In this document: positions 18,105 through 26,820 of the stretch, piece by piece
How positions within the stretch are numbered: position 1 is the first letter of the stretch
Layout: every line of letters begins with the position of its first letter
NCBI GenBank assembly: GCA_964468435.1
Contig: CAYXVE010000048.1
Span: forward strand, 1 to 41,551
Origin: JBCCTX01 sp964468435
GTDB taxonomy: Bacteria > Bacteroidota > Bacteroidia > J057
Length of the DNA: 41,551 nucleotides
Direction of reading: 5' to 3'
Notes under the pieces: generated by a model
The model's database searches: none
What the model was told of the DNA's origin: nothing
The model's input: only the letters and a program-made list of their open reading frames with translations
Program-made: the position numbers and the translations under genes

Positions 18105-18833
18105 CTAATAAATACCCCTACGCTTTCCAATGGGAATGATATATCCCATGGAAATGACAAAAGACCTGTTTTTGACATTACCAAAAGTACGCTGAGCATC
18201 AATATCGGTCAATCCCCAGTGATACCTAACATCAAAGGAAAATGCGGGTCTTCGCTCAAGCGTAATCCTACGGGTTTGAGGAATATAGTAAAAAGAGGCA
18301 CCAAGCGTTACCCCAAGCTCCAGCGGTCTTATATCTGCAGACTTGCCACCTGAAAGATTTGTATTTTCGGGAAGTATATCTTCGGAAAGCTCTCCAAAGG
18401 TTTGGTCGATATTACCTCCTGCAAAAAATCCTATGAAAGGTCCCATAAATGTACTGAAACCCCAATGATCGAATTCAGGTGAAAACCTAGCGAGTAAGGG
18501 GACCTGAAAATAATCAAGTTGTATGTTCCCGTCTTTGGCACGAAGCAGTCCCCTACCAACTGGAGTACTCACGGGTGAAGGACGGGAAAAAGATGCTCCT
18601 TTTCGGATATAATTTAGTTCGGATTGTATAGTAATCCACTCATTGAGCCGGTACTCTACAGGTATTGCCAGTTCAAAGCCTGTGCTATGCTCTATGAAGA
18701 CTCGCTCTGCGGGGATATAGAATGATGAGGTATTCCATCCAGCTCTTACCCCGATAGAGAGCTGGGCTTTTGAATGAATCTGAAATAATATCAGGTAAAC
18801 TAGAACAGTTGTGTATAACTTTATCCTAAGCAT
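18105..18833 (-). CDS. Outer-membrane beta-barrel protein (PorT-like family), paralogue
   Basis: A 242 aa exported barrel with a signal peptide at residues 1-23 (LVYLILFQIHSKAQ). Strand features match the neighbouring barrel: LSIGVRAGWNTSSF, PVEYRLNEWITIQSELNYI, LDYFQVPLLARFSP, FMGPFIGFFAGG, LELGVTLGASFYYI, FDVRYHWGLTDID, and a last strand VISMGYIIPIGKRRGIY. The extra basic residues after the last strand differ from the usual terminal aromatic residue. Gene order and similarity suggest tandem duplication with the 16636-17331 gene, later separated by the gap. The function is unknown. Its start lies 65 bp from the divergent P1 peptidase gene. Confidence 0.85.
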   Translation of the reverse strand: MLRIKLYTTVLVYLILFQIHSKAQLSIGVRAGWNTSSFYIPAERVFIEHSTGFELAIPVEYRLNEWITIQSELNYIRKGASFSRPSPVSTPVGRGLLRAKDGNIQLDYFQVPLLARFSPEFDHWGFSTFMGPFIGFFAGGNIDQTFGELSEDILPENTNLSGGKSADIRPLELGVTLGASFYYIPQTRRITLERRPAFSFDVRYHWGLTDIDAQRTFGNVKNRSFVISMGYIIPIGKRRGIY

Positions 18834-18860
18834 GGCACTCCCATTAAATTTATGTAAGTT

Positions 18861-18888
18861 GTCGAATAAATCTTGTATTTCCTTCGAC
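18861..18888. promoter_or_regulatory. Spaced inverted repeat in a divergent intergenic region
   Basis: gtcgaa (18861-18866) and ttcgac (18883-18888) are perfect reverse complements with start points 22 bases apart, about two helical turns, centred in the 65-bp gap between divergent genes. This could be an operator for a dimeric regulator. Six-base arms can occur by chance, so this is weak. Confidence 0.2.
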
Positions 18889-18898
18889 TACACTATTT

Positions 18899-20050
18899 AT
18901 GTGCTTATTCGATTTCCATACGTGCAGAAAGCCTTTTATGTGTGTCATGTGTTTGACAGTTTGTATATTCCTGTCTGCCGGAGCACAAAACCAGCGCCCT
19001 CGAGAAATGGGAATAACGTTTGGTGTACTTCCCACCGGGCCCCTCAACGCTATTACCGATGTAGCGGGAGTGAGTGTGGGGCATTTTACCTTAATAAATG
19101 AGAAAAAGAATATCCGGACAGGTGTGACAGCAGTACTCCCGCATCAGGGGAATATTTTCCAAAACAAAGTTCCGGCCGCCATATATATTGGTAATGGTTT
19201 TGGTAAACTAATGGGCTACGGTCAGGTGGAGGAGTTGGGTAATATCGAGACTCCGGTCATCCTCACTAATACGCTGAGTGTTGCAGATGCTGCCCGTGGC
19301 CTAGTCGATTATATATTAAGTCTGCCTGGAAATGAGAAAGTCAGATCTGTCAATCCCATTGTGGGAGAAACCAACGATGGCTACCTCAATAACATACGAG
19401 GCAGACATGTGAAGCCTGAACACGTCATACAAGCCATTGAAGCAGCAACATCCAGCCCAGTGGCTGAGGGTTCTGTAGGTGCGGGCGCAGGTACTATGTG
19501 CTTTGGTTTCAAAGGTGGGATCGGGACCTCATCCCGTGTATTACCTGAGTCATCAGGGGGATATACAGTCGGAGTCCTCGTTCAATCCAATTTTGGAGGA
19601 ATACTGCAAATAGACGGGGTTCCCGTCGGAGAAGAACTGGGTCAGTACTACATGAGCAACCAACTCGAAGATCGCGGAGATGGCTCCTGTATGATCATCT
19701 TGGCTACGGATGCGCCTGTTGACGCCAGGAATCTCAAGCGCATAGCCAAACGGGCCATTATGGGCCTTGCCCGTACGGGAGGCATTGCCTCCAATGGAAG
19801 TGGTGATTATGTAATTGCATTCTCTACCGCCGAGGAATTGAGCATTCCATATAATCCAGTCGCTCCAACCAAACCCGCAGAATACCTCTTCAACAGTCAG
19901 ATGTCACCATTATTCCTCGCAACCATCGAAGCCACCGAAGAAGCTATCATTAATTCTATGTTTGCTTCTACAGACTTTCACGCCGGGAAGATACATGGAT
20001 TACCTGTCCAGAAAGTGCTGGAAATCATGAAGGAATATGGTAGACGCTGA
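18899..20050 (+). CDS. P1 (S58) family peptidase, DmpA-like aminopeptidase, exported
   Basis: An Ntn-fold aminopeptidase of the DmpA / beta-aminopeptidase family, predicted to mature by cutting itself between Gly262 and Ser263 in RGDGSCMIILATDAP; Ser263 would become the N-terminal nucleophile of the small chain. Other family segments are GVLPTGPLNAITDVAGVSVGH, TGVTAVLPHQG and EGSVGAGAGTMCFGFKGGIG. It cleaves N-terminal residues or beta-peptides; the exact substrate is unknown. A signal peptide ends at SAGAQ (about residue 30). Unlike many cytoplasmic homologues this one appears exported. The start is uncertain: Met at 18899 gives an N-terminal extension, while in-frame Met at 18938 or 18947 would leave a compact signal. 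Monocistronic. Confidence 0.9.
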   Translation: MCLFDFHTCRKPFMCVMCLTVCIFLSAGAQNQRPREMGITFGVLPTGPLNAITDVAGVSVGHFTLINEKKNIRTGVTAVLPHQGNIFQNKVPAAIYIGNGFGKLMGYGQVEELGNIETPVILTNTLSVADAARGLVDYILSLPGNEKVRSVNPIVGETNDGYLNNIRGRHVKPEHVIQAIEAATSSPVAEGSVGAGAGTMCFGFKGGIGTSSRVLPESSGGYTVGVLVQSNFGGILQIDGVPVGEELGQYYMSNQLEDRGDGSCMIILATDAPVDARNLKRIAKRAIMGLARTGGIASNGSGDYVIAFSTAEELSIPYNPVAPTKPAEYLFNSQMSPLFLATIEATEEAIINSMFASTDFHAGKIHGLPVQKVLEIMKEYGRR

Positions 20051-20221
20051 TTGCGACGGATTGTCCTGATGTAAAAGAGATCTGAACAAACCATGAAAGG
20101 TTAATCATAATCAAGATTTTACAAGTTTTCTACCCCAAGAATCCAACTTTATCCCAAATCACTAATCTTTAACAGTACAACGAGCGTATAGCATTAATAA
20201 AACAATTAACACCAACGATAC

Positions 20222-20491
20222 ATGCCGTTCAAATCGTTACTTTTCCTTGCTGGCTTTATTCTTTGGATCAGGGCCTTGGTAGATATCATCAAAAGTGAAT
20301 TTGATGATAAGAATATGAAAGTCGTATGGATCTTACTGGTCATCTTCCTACCTGTTGCAGGTACGATCATCTACCTTGTATGGGGAAATCGCACCAAGTT
20401 TGACCCTGAGCACGAAGGTGAAGTACGAGATATACCGGTTTCAGGAGATGACGGTGAACCAGATAGTAATCCAGAAGATCAATCTGTTTGA
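20222..20491 (+). CDS. PLDc_N domain small membrane protein
   Basis: A small integral membrane protein of 89 aa. It has two hydrophobic helices (about residues 4-20 and 33-52) joined by DIIKSEFDDKNMKVVW, followed by YLVWGNRTKF. This is the phospholipase D-nuclease N-terminal (PLDc_N) domain alone, without any phospholipase catalytic region. An acidic hydrophilic tail ends the protein. Such stand-alone domains are common in Bacteroidota and have no defined role. The 3' end overlaps the convergent Nudix gene by 13 bp, so the stops interlock. Confidence 0.85.
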   Translation: MPFKSLLFLAGFILWIRALVDIIKSEFDDKNMKVVWILLVIFLPVAGTIIYLVWGNRTKFDPEHEGEVRDIPVSGDDGEPDSNPEDQSV

Positions 20492-20958
20492 GAAATTCCT
20501 AATTTCTCCATCAAATGCTCGACCAAAGGCCATTGTACGGGCAGAATTTTATTCCGAGCAGCAGTCAGATGAAACCATCCTGCACGGTCTAGCTCTGGAA
20601 ATTCCCTGATATTTCCTGATTTGGGTGGCCACTCCAGTTGGAAAGTGTTGCTCTGTATTCCCCACTTTTCTTCCCATTCCCCCTCAAAAGCCCATACGTA
20701 GAGCTGTTTGCCATTTTTGTACCTTACTTTACCTAACTCAATCAAATCTTTTGCCTGTACTTTTATCCCTGTTTCTTCTTCAAACTCCCGTTTAGCAGCC
20801 AATTCTATATCTTCATCCTGATCCACTAAACCCTTGGGGATACTCCAATGTCCATCATCTTTATTTTGATAAAAAGGACCTCCAGGATGTCCCAAGAAAA
20901 TTTCCAATACTCCATCTATTATATGGTACATGAGTAGCCCTGCACTAATCTGCGGCAT
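20479..20958 (-). CDS. Nudix hydrolase
   Basis: A 159 aa Nudix-fold pyrophosphohydrolase. The complete Nudix box GX5EX7REUXEEXGU is visible at residues 43-65, from GLVDQDEDIELAAKR to EFEEETGI, and should bind the catalytic metal. The preceding HWSIPKG and N-terminal ISAGLLMYHI fit the subgroup related to diadenosine/mutT-like enzymes that begin with an SAG-type strand. The likely substrate is a nucleoside diphosphate linked to another group, but specificity cannot be told. It lies 63 bp downstream of psd on the same strand and may be co-transcribed with it. Confidence 0.92.
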   Translation of the reverse strand: MPQISAGLLMYHIIDGVLEIFLGHPGGPFYQNKDDGHWSIPKGLVDQDEDIELAAKREFEEETGIKVQAKDLIELGKVRYKNGKQLYVWAFEGEWEEKWGIQSNTFQLEWPPKSGNIREFPELDRAGWFHLTAARNKILPVQWPLVEHLMEKLGISQTD

Positions 20959-21021
20959 AATTATTTTATTAGTTTGTATCTGGCTTATCAGCTTGATCCT
21001 TATTCATATGCCAACCCCCAC

Positions 21022-21678
21022 CTATTTACTGGTGCTCCAACTCCCGATTATGCTTTGGCCTGCACGTACTTTGTCACCCAGTCTGACGGATATCTCTGCA
21101 TCCAATGGCAATAACAAATCGACCCTAGAGCCAAATCGAATAAATCCAAACTCCTCACCTTGTTTGAGCACATCTCCTTCACTAACGTAGCATTTGATCC
21201 TTCTGGCCATAAATCCTGCGATTTGTTTAAAAGCAAGCTCACCCAGATCATGTCTTGCAACAATGTAGTTTTGTTCATTCAGCGAGGATGATTTGGGATT
21301 AAATGCCATCAGATACTTACCTGGATAATATTGGTAAAACACAATGTGCCCACTTACAGGATTGCGATTGACATGTACATCCAAAGGAGACATGAAAATG
21401 CTGATCTGCATTCGTTTGTCCTGAAAATAAATCTGATCCTCCACCTCTTCTATAACTACCACTTTTCCATCACATGGAGACAAAATCGCTTGTGGATTAG
21501 CAGGTATATCTATTACAGGATTTCTAAAAAACTGAACGATAAAGCCACTCAATATGATTCCAGCTACCAGCAGCAGATATCCCAACCCATCTGAGACGAA
21601 AAATCCCAGTACAACGAGCATGCCTATCAAGATGAGTGAGATGGGAATAATCAACAATCCCTCGCGATGAATTCGCAT
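21022..21678 (-). CDS. psd: Phosphatidylserine decarboxylase, short (PSD-A-like) form
   Basis: It makes phosphatidylethanolamine from phosphatidylserine at the inner membrane. The 218 aa size fits the short bacterial form. Two hydrophobic helices at residues 7-50 anchor it, then FFRNP and SPCDGKVV begin the catalytic domain, with MSPLDVHVNRNPVSG in the centre. The self-cleavage site is in RFGSRVDLLLP: Gly183-Ser184, where Ser184 becomes the pyruvoyl group of the small subunit. The sequence GS replaces the LGST of the E. coli type, as is usual in this form. No pssA gene is next to it. The promoter probably lies in the palindrome at 21696-21717, leaving a very short leader. Confidence 0.95.
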   Translation of the reverse strand: MRIHREGLLIIPISLILIGMLVVLGFFVSDGLGYLLLVAGIILSGFIVQFFRNPVIDIPANPQAILSPCDGKVVVIEEVEDQIYFQDKRMQISIFMSPLDVHVNRNPVSGHIVFYQYYPGKYLMAFNPKSSSLNEQNYIVARHDLGELAFKQIAGFMARRIKCYVSEGDVLKQGEEFGFIRFGSRVDLLLPLDAEISVRLGDKVRAGQSIIGSWSTSK

Positions 21679-21695
21679 ATTTTATAGTTAAACAA

Positions 21696-21717
21696 TTCAA
21701 ATATAAATATATTTGAA
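21696..21717. promoter_or_regulatory. Palindromic divergent promoter (two -7 elements) between psd and mce
   Basis: Arms ttcaaatata and tatatttgaa form a perfect 10+2+10 inverted repeat. Each arm contains TATATTTG read outward, which matches TAnnTTTG. The plus copy (21708-21715) would serve mce with a leader of about 65 bases; the minus copy (21698-21705) would serve psd with a leader of about a dozen. No clear -33 TTTG is seen for either. It could equally be an operator or an AT-rich cruciform. Confidence 0.4.
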
Positions 21718-21784
21718 GTTAAATGGTCAGGTCATGGCTGATTACTTACATGCGATTTAAATTTCCGTTATTAATTGTGGTAAG

Positions 21785-22183
21785 ATGAAACTTGAACATA
21801 TCGGTATAGCTGTAAAAGAACTGGAGACTGCTGATCGTTTGTATACGACTATACTAGGATTGGGTCCTTATAAGCATGAAACAGTGGAGTCAGAAGCAGT
21901 AAATGTGAGCTTCTTCCAAACAGGTTCTTCTAAAATAGAACTTTTGGAGTCGAAAGACGAAGAGTCTGCCATTGCAAAGTTTATTGCCAGGCGCGGTGAG
22001 GGCTTGCATCACATAGCCTTTGAAGTTGAAGATATTCAGGCTGAAATGGAAAGGCTAAAGCGGGAAGGGTATATATTGCTAAACGAGAGACCCCAGCAAG
22101 GTGCTGACAACAAATGGATTTGTTTTATACATCCCAAAGATAGTGGTGGCGTATTGATTGAGTTATGTGAAGAGAGAAAGTAA
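21785..22183 (+). CDS. mce: Methylmalonyl-CoA epimerase
   Basis: It interconverts the R and S forms of methylmalonyl-CoA in propionate metabolism, in the cytoplasm. The 132 aa length and the two paired glyoxalase/VOC half-domains are typical. Metal-ligand positions are visible: His5 in KLEHIGIAV, a second-strand acidic residue in KIELLES, the His75/His76 pair in GLHHIAFEV, and Glu126 in VLIELCEE. The mutase genes are not in this window. It is transcribed divergently from psd through the palindromic intergenic region. Confidence 0.93.
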   Translation: MKLEHIGIAVKELETADRLYTTILGLGPYKHETVESEAVNVSFFQTGSSKIELLESKDEESAIAKFIARRGEGLHHIAFEVEDIQAEMERLKREGYILLNERPQQGADNKWICFIHPKDSGGVLIELCEERK

Positions 22184-22377
22184 ATGATTTCGTAGCGGGT
22201 ATGTCATGATACTAACAAAAGGTTTCAACAATTTTCGGGTATTTACTGTTTCAGTCTTTGTACGTAGCGAGATTAAGTGGGTTAATTTTATAGAAAAATA
22301 TTTACCCTCAAGTCGATAAAGCAGCTAATTTCTACACACGAACGTTGATAATGGTTAAATAATAAGTTTATTTATAC

Positions 22378-25371
22378 ATGAAAAAATATATACCCCTGTT
22401 GCTACTGCTTACATGCTGTATTTCATCTATATGGTCGCAGATAACAGTTTCAGGGATTGTTACAGAAGCGGAAACGGGTAATCCTCTTTCCGGAGCAACC
22501 GTGAGGGTCAAAGGTACAACCATTGGTATGCTGTCAGATAATGATGGACGATACATTCTGGATATTCCTTCATATGGTGAAGTGTTAACATTCTCCTTTG
22601 TGGGAAGAGTGATACAGGAAGTACCGATTAATGGCAGAACTACAATCAATGCAGCATTGGCACCTGATGATTTAATCCTGGAAGAGGTTGTGGTATTGGG
22701 ATATACGAAGCAATCCAGATCCCGGTCTATCAGTTCGGTAGCAGTAGTGGGTCAGGAAAAGATTGAAAATATTCCCCTTCCAGATATCAATCAGATCATA
22801 CAGGGGCAAGCACCTGGTGTACTTTCTACGGGTAGCTCTGGACAGCCCGGTGCAGCACAGAGTATACGCATCCGTGGGACAGGATCGCTCAATGCTGGCA
22901 GAGGACCTCTGTATGTTGTGGACGGTATTATTGTCGAAAACGGTGATTTTGTAGCCACGGGTACTAATGATGTTCTATCTAATATCAATCCCAATGACAT
23001 AGAATCAGTCAATATCCTGAAAGATGCTACGGCAGTATCCCTCTATGGAGCACGAGGTGCTAATGGCGTAGTGGTCATCAATACCAAACGAGGAAGAGAA
23101 GGAGATACCAAGTTTCAGGTGCGTTTGCAAAGTGGATTTACAACACCTAATCTGGGAAATTTCGAGATGATGGATGCTCAGCAAATGCTGGAGTATGATC
23201 GTGAGGTACTGCGGGCAGGGGGATTTTCGGAAACCGAAATCGACGAGGTAAGGCCACTATCTCTGGCCAATGTCAATACAGACTGGGTAGACCTCGCCTT
23301 CAGAAACGGCCTTCAGAACATGCTAGAATTCTCCGCCTCAGGCGGATCGCCCAAGACCCGTTTCTTCATATCGGGCAACTACTTCCTGCAGGAAGGTATC
23401 CTCATCGAGAGTGATTTCGAACGCTACTCTGTACGCACCAACTTGGACCACCAGGCCAACGAAAGAATCGATTTCTCGCTAAACCTAAACATTTCCTACA
23501 CAGATCAGACCAATGCATTGGATGGAGCCTTTTTTGCCAGTCCACTTCAGGGTGCCCTTAGTAATGCCCCCTGGACACGTTACAAAAACCCAGAAACAGG
23601 AGCGCTTTTGGTAGGGCGTATCCCCAATGATGATCCCGAGGTCATCAATTACGAATCATTTGTAAGAGACAATTTTGTACGTACTTCCCAGCTTAATACA
23701 CGCTTCAACAATAACCTCCGGATACTGGGTAATTTCTCAATCGGCTACAACATCTTTAATAATCTACGCATACAGCAAAAGATAGCTGTAGATATGATTA
23801 ATGTGGAGGAAAAAACCTATACTGACCCCACAACACCTGATGGTCTCCGCTTCAATGGGGTGGCCACAGATGTATTTACCCCCAGCAATACCATTACTTC
23901 ACAAACTCTGCTTACGGGAAACTTCACCCTGGGTGAAGTCCATGCTTTCGATGGAGTAGCGGGGTTTGAATACCAGTTCAACGATACTGAACGATTCTTT
24001 GCACAGGGACAAGGATTTGCAGATGGAAGGTTGAAAAACCTGAGTTCTGCTGCTACCCCCCTAAATGTAGGAGGTACTGGATCGAGCTATTCTTTCGTTT
24101 CCTACTTTTCACAACTCAACTACAATCTCAATAATAAATATTATTTCACGGCAAGTATTCGCCGTGATGCTTCATCCCGTTTTGGTGCCAATAATCGCTG
24201 GGGAACTTTTTACTCTGTAGGAGGCTCATGGAGATTGTCTGAAGAAGCATTTATGCAGGATATTGATTATCTGTCGAACCTTAAAATCCGCGCTAGCTAC
24301 GGAACCAGCGGTAATGCTGAAATCGGGAACTTCAACTCACTCGAACTTTATAGTTTTGGCTCCTCTTATGATGGACAACCGGGTAGTGCTCCCACACAGG
24401 TGCCAAATCCTGATCTGACCTGGGAACGCAATGAGTCCTTGAATATCGGTCTGGACTTTGGGCTGTTTAATGACAGGATCGGGGGTACCATAGAAGTTTA
24501 TCAGCGTGTCTCTAAAGATATGCTACTCAATAGACCGCTATCTGCTACCAGCGGGTTTACTTCATCGCTACAAAATCTGGGACGGATGAGAAATGAGGGA
24601 ATTGAAGCGACAATCAATGCACAATTACTTACTCAGGGACCACTGAGATGGAATATTGATTTCAATATATCCTTCAACAGAAATGAGATTCTCGAACTGG
24701 CAGATACGACAGAAATACCCAATGGCATACAGATCTGGCGTGTTGGAGAGCCTGTACGTGCATGGTATCTTCGCCAATGGGCAGGTGTTAATCCTGCAGA
24801 CGGAACTCCACTCTGGGCAGATGGTGAAGGAGGGGTAACCGGAGACTGGAATTCAGCTCCTGAACAGCTCATCGGCAATGCTGAACCTACCTTCCTCGGT
24901 GGCTTTACCAATAATCTAAGCTTCCGCAACTTCACCCTTTCGGCTTTCTTTTATTTCACACAGGGGCATGAAGTATATGATGGGACAAGATTTTATCTGG
25001 ACAGTGACGGTACAAATTTTGGAGAAAATCATCCTGTCTTTATTGCTGACCGTTGGCGACAACCCGGAGATATCTCAGACAGACCTGAAGCAAGATTCGG
25101 AGGTAACAATTTAGCTAACAATAACTCCACCCGGTATCTCTTTGACGGGTCTTATGTACGTCTCAGAAATCTGGTACTTGCCTATAATTTCCCGGCAACC
25201 TGGCTACAGACAGTCAAGCTGAGAAGTGCCAGATTGTACGCACAAGGTCAGAACATATGGACCTACACAGATTACCCTGGCTGGGACCCTGAACTGTCTG
25301 AGGTAGGTACGGAATTTTATCGATACCCTACTGGTAAGTCATATACCCTGGGGCTTGATGTTGGATTTTAA
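22378..25371 (+). CDS. SusC/RagA-like TonB-dependent outer-membrane transporter
   Basis: A 997 aa SusC-type importer that works with the next gene's SusD lipoprotein to take up oligosaccharides, peptides or similar nutrients with TonB energy. Order of domains: signal peptide (1-20, LLLLTCCISSIWSQ); carboxypeptidase-regulatory-like domain (about 22-97, TVSGIVTEAETGNPLSGATV); TonB-box region DDLILEEVVVLGY; plug domain (about 112-240, with QIIQGQAPGV, IRIRGTGSLN, PLYVVDGI and LKDATAVSLYGARGANGVV); then a 22-strand barrel to the C-terminus (LGLDVGF). The family signature is intact and the length is normal. No glycoside hydrolase or sensor lies nearby, so the substrate cannot be inferred. The first gene of a four-gene operon. 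Confidence 0.96.
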   Translation: MKKYIPLLLLLTCCISSIWSQITVSGIVTEAETGNPLSGATVRVKGTTIGMLSDNDGRYILDIPSYGEVLTFSFVGRVIQEVPINGRTTINAALAPDDLILEEVVVLGYTKQSRSRSISSVAVVGQEKIENIPLPDINQIIQGQAPGVLSTGSSGQPGAAQSIRIRGTGSLNAGRGPLYVVDGIIVENGDFVATGTNDVLSNINPNDIESVNILKDATAVSLYGARGANGVVVINTKRGREGDTKFQVRLQSGFTTPNLGNFEMMDAQQMLEYDREVLRAGGFSETEIDEVRPLSLANVNTDWVDLAFRNGLQNMLEFSASGGSPKTRFFISGNYFLQEGILIESDFERYSVRTNLDHQANERIDFSLNLNISYTDQTNALDGAFFASPLQGALSNAPWTRYKNPETGALLVGRIPNDDPEVINYESFVRDNFVRTSQLNTRFNNNLRILGNFSIGYNIFNNLRIQQKIAVDMINVEEKTYTDPTTPDGLRFNGVATDVFTPSNTITSQTLLTGNFTLGEVHAFDGVAGFEYQFNDTERFFAQGQGFADGRLKNLSSAATPLNVGGTGSSYSFVSYFSQLNYNLNNKYYFTASIRRDASSRFGANNRWGTFYSVGGSWRLSEEAFMQDIDYLSNLKIRASYGTSGNAEIGNFNSLELYSFGSSYDGQPGSAPTQVPNPDLTWERNESLNIGLDFGLFNDRIGGTIEVYQRVSKDMLLNRPLSATSGFTSSLQNLGRMRNEGIEATINAQLLTQGPLRWNIDFNISFNRNEILELADTTEIPNGIQIWRVGEPVRAWYLRQWAGVNPADGTPLWADGEGGVTGDWNSAPEQLIGNAEPTFLGGFTNNLSFRNFTLSAFFYFTQGHEVYDGTRFYLDSDGTNFGENHPVFIADRWRQPGDISDRPEARFGGNNLANNNSTRYLFDGSYVRLRNLVLAYNFPATWLQTVKLRSARLYAQGQNIWTYTDYPGWDPELSEVGTEFYRYPTGKSYTLGLDVGF

Positions 25372-25388
25372 ATAACAGGAATTACTCA

Positions 25389-26819
25389 ATGAATCTTAGC
25401 ATGAATCATATAAAGATCTTACTCTTATCCCTCTTCATCCTAATCAGTACGGGATGTGAAGAAGAATTGGATCTTGAGCCGGAACAGTCTTTGCCTACCA
25501 GTGAAGCATTATCAGATGTCAAAAGCCTGGAAACAGCTATACGAGGTGCCTATAGTGCCCTCCGCTCACTCGTGTATTATGGCCGTGACTATTATGTCAT
25601 TCCCGAAGCAGCCAGCGACAATGTGCTGGTCGTACTCGATAACTCGGGACGTTTCATCAACGAAAACCGCTATATCCTGAATGCCAACAGCACACAGGGT
25701 GGATTCTGGAGTGTTGCCTATAATATCATTGCACGTGTCAACAACGTGCTGAACAATGTGGATAATATCCCCGATGCCAGAGCAGATGAGCGAAACAACC
25801 TGCTCGTACAGGGTTACTTCATGCGTGCGCTAGTGTATCATGATCTGGTGCGTACCTTCTCGCAGCCCTGGCCCAAAGGCAATGGAAGCCAACTGGGAGT
25901 ACCTATCGTTCTGGAAACCAAGATCGCTACCCCTCCCAGGAATACGCTAGCGGAAGTATACGATCAGATCATACAGGATCTCAATCGCTGTATAGAGGCA
26001 TCCGAAGCTATCAGCGATCCTAATGAAGCATGGGTACCTCCGTTTTTTGCATCTGAAATCGCTGCCCGGGCACTGTTGTCTCGCGTATATCTTTACAAAC
26101 AGGATTATGCAAATGCGGAACAAGCTGCTACACAAGTGATCAACTCGGACTATCAACTGGTCACCAATGGATCTTACCTGAGCTACTGGAACTCAGAGGT
26201 ATTTACCGATCCCGGTATAGGCAGGTTGATCGAAGACATTTTCCTGATCAGAGTACTGAATGTGGAAAGTAATGGTGCGGATGATCTGGGATTGATATAT
26301 ATGGATGAGGGATATGGCGACCTGAGACCTACCCAGGATATTCTAGATCTGTACAGTTCAAATGATGTCAGAGGGAGATTGATACGTACGATTCGTGGCG
26401 ACCAGTATATCTACAAGTTTCCCGGAAGACAAAACTTTCCAGGGCTTACTAGTCCCAGAATCCTGAGACTCTCAGAAGTAGTCTTAAATCGCGCTGAAGC
26501 AAGAGCTAAACTGGGAGACTTCTCAGGAGCGCTGACAGACCTAAACAGGATACGTGCACGAGCAGGAATCGGTAATATTACTCCCCCTAATGACCGCGTA
26601 CTGGATGAAGTACTGATAGAAAGAAGAAGAGAGCTTGCTTTTGAAGGCCATCGCTCTTTTGATATATTCCGGAATGAACGGGATCTGGCACGCCAGGAAT
26701 GTAATCTTCCCAATGAAAGAAATTGTAGCGTACCATATACTAGTCATCTCACAGCTTTTCCCATCCCTCAAACTGAATTAAACGCTAATCCCAGTATGCG
26801 ACAAACTGAAGGATACTAA
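25389..26819 (+). CDS. SusD/RagB family nutrient-binding lipoprotein
   Basis: The surface lipoprotein partner of the SusC transporter, 476 aa, acting as the lid that captures substrate. The lipobox ISTGC puts the lipid on Cys23, followed by EEELDLEPEQSLP, the typical start of mature SusD proteins. TPR-like helices follow, with NNLLVQGYFMRALVYHDLVRTFSQP, EIAARALLSRVYLYKQDYANAEQ, and the C-terminal RLSEVVLNRAEARAKLGD ... LIERRRELAFEGHRSFDIFR block. It begins 17 bp after SusC. In-frame ATG at 25401 would shorten the signal peptide by four residues and is equally possible. The C-terminal AFPIPQTELNANP is the standard ending. Confidence 0.95.
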   Translation: MNLSMNHIKILLLSLFILISTGCEEELDLEPEQSLPTSEALSDVKSLETAIRGAYSALRSLVYYGRDYYVIPEAASDNVLVVLDNSGRFINENRYILNANSTQGGFWSVAYNIIARVNNVLNNVDNIPDARADERNNLLVQGYFMRALVYHDLVRTFSQPWPKGNGSQLGVPIVLETKIATPPRNTLAEVYDQIIQDLNRCIEASEAISDPNEAWVPPFFASEIAARALLSRVYLYKQDYANAEQAATQVINSDYQLVTNGSYLSYWNSEVFTDPGIGRLIEDIFLIRVLNVESNGADDLGLIYMDEGYGDLRPTQDILDLYSSNDVRGRLIRTIRGDQYIYKFPGRQNFPGLTSPRILRLSEVVLNRAEARAKLGDFSGALTDLNRIRARAGIGNITPPNDRVLDEVLIERRRELAFEGHRSFDIFRNERDLARQECNLPNERNCSVPYTSHLTAFPIPQTELNANPSMRQTEGY

Positions 26820-26820
26820 G

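Noticed and set aside
20355..20609. An 84-codon plus-strand frame between the PLDc_N and Nudix genes
   Set aside because: It lies in another frame over the end of the PLDc_N gene and antisense to the Nudix gene, and has no motif.
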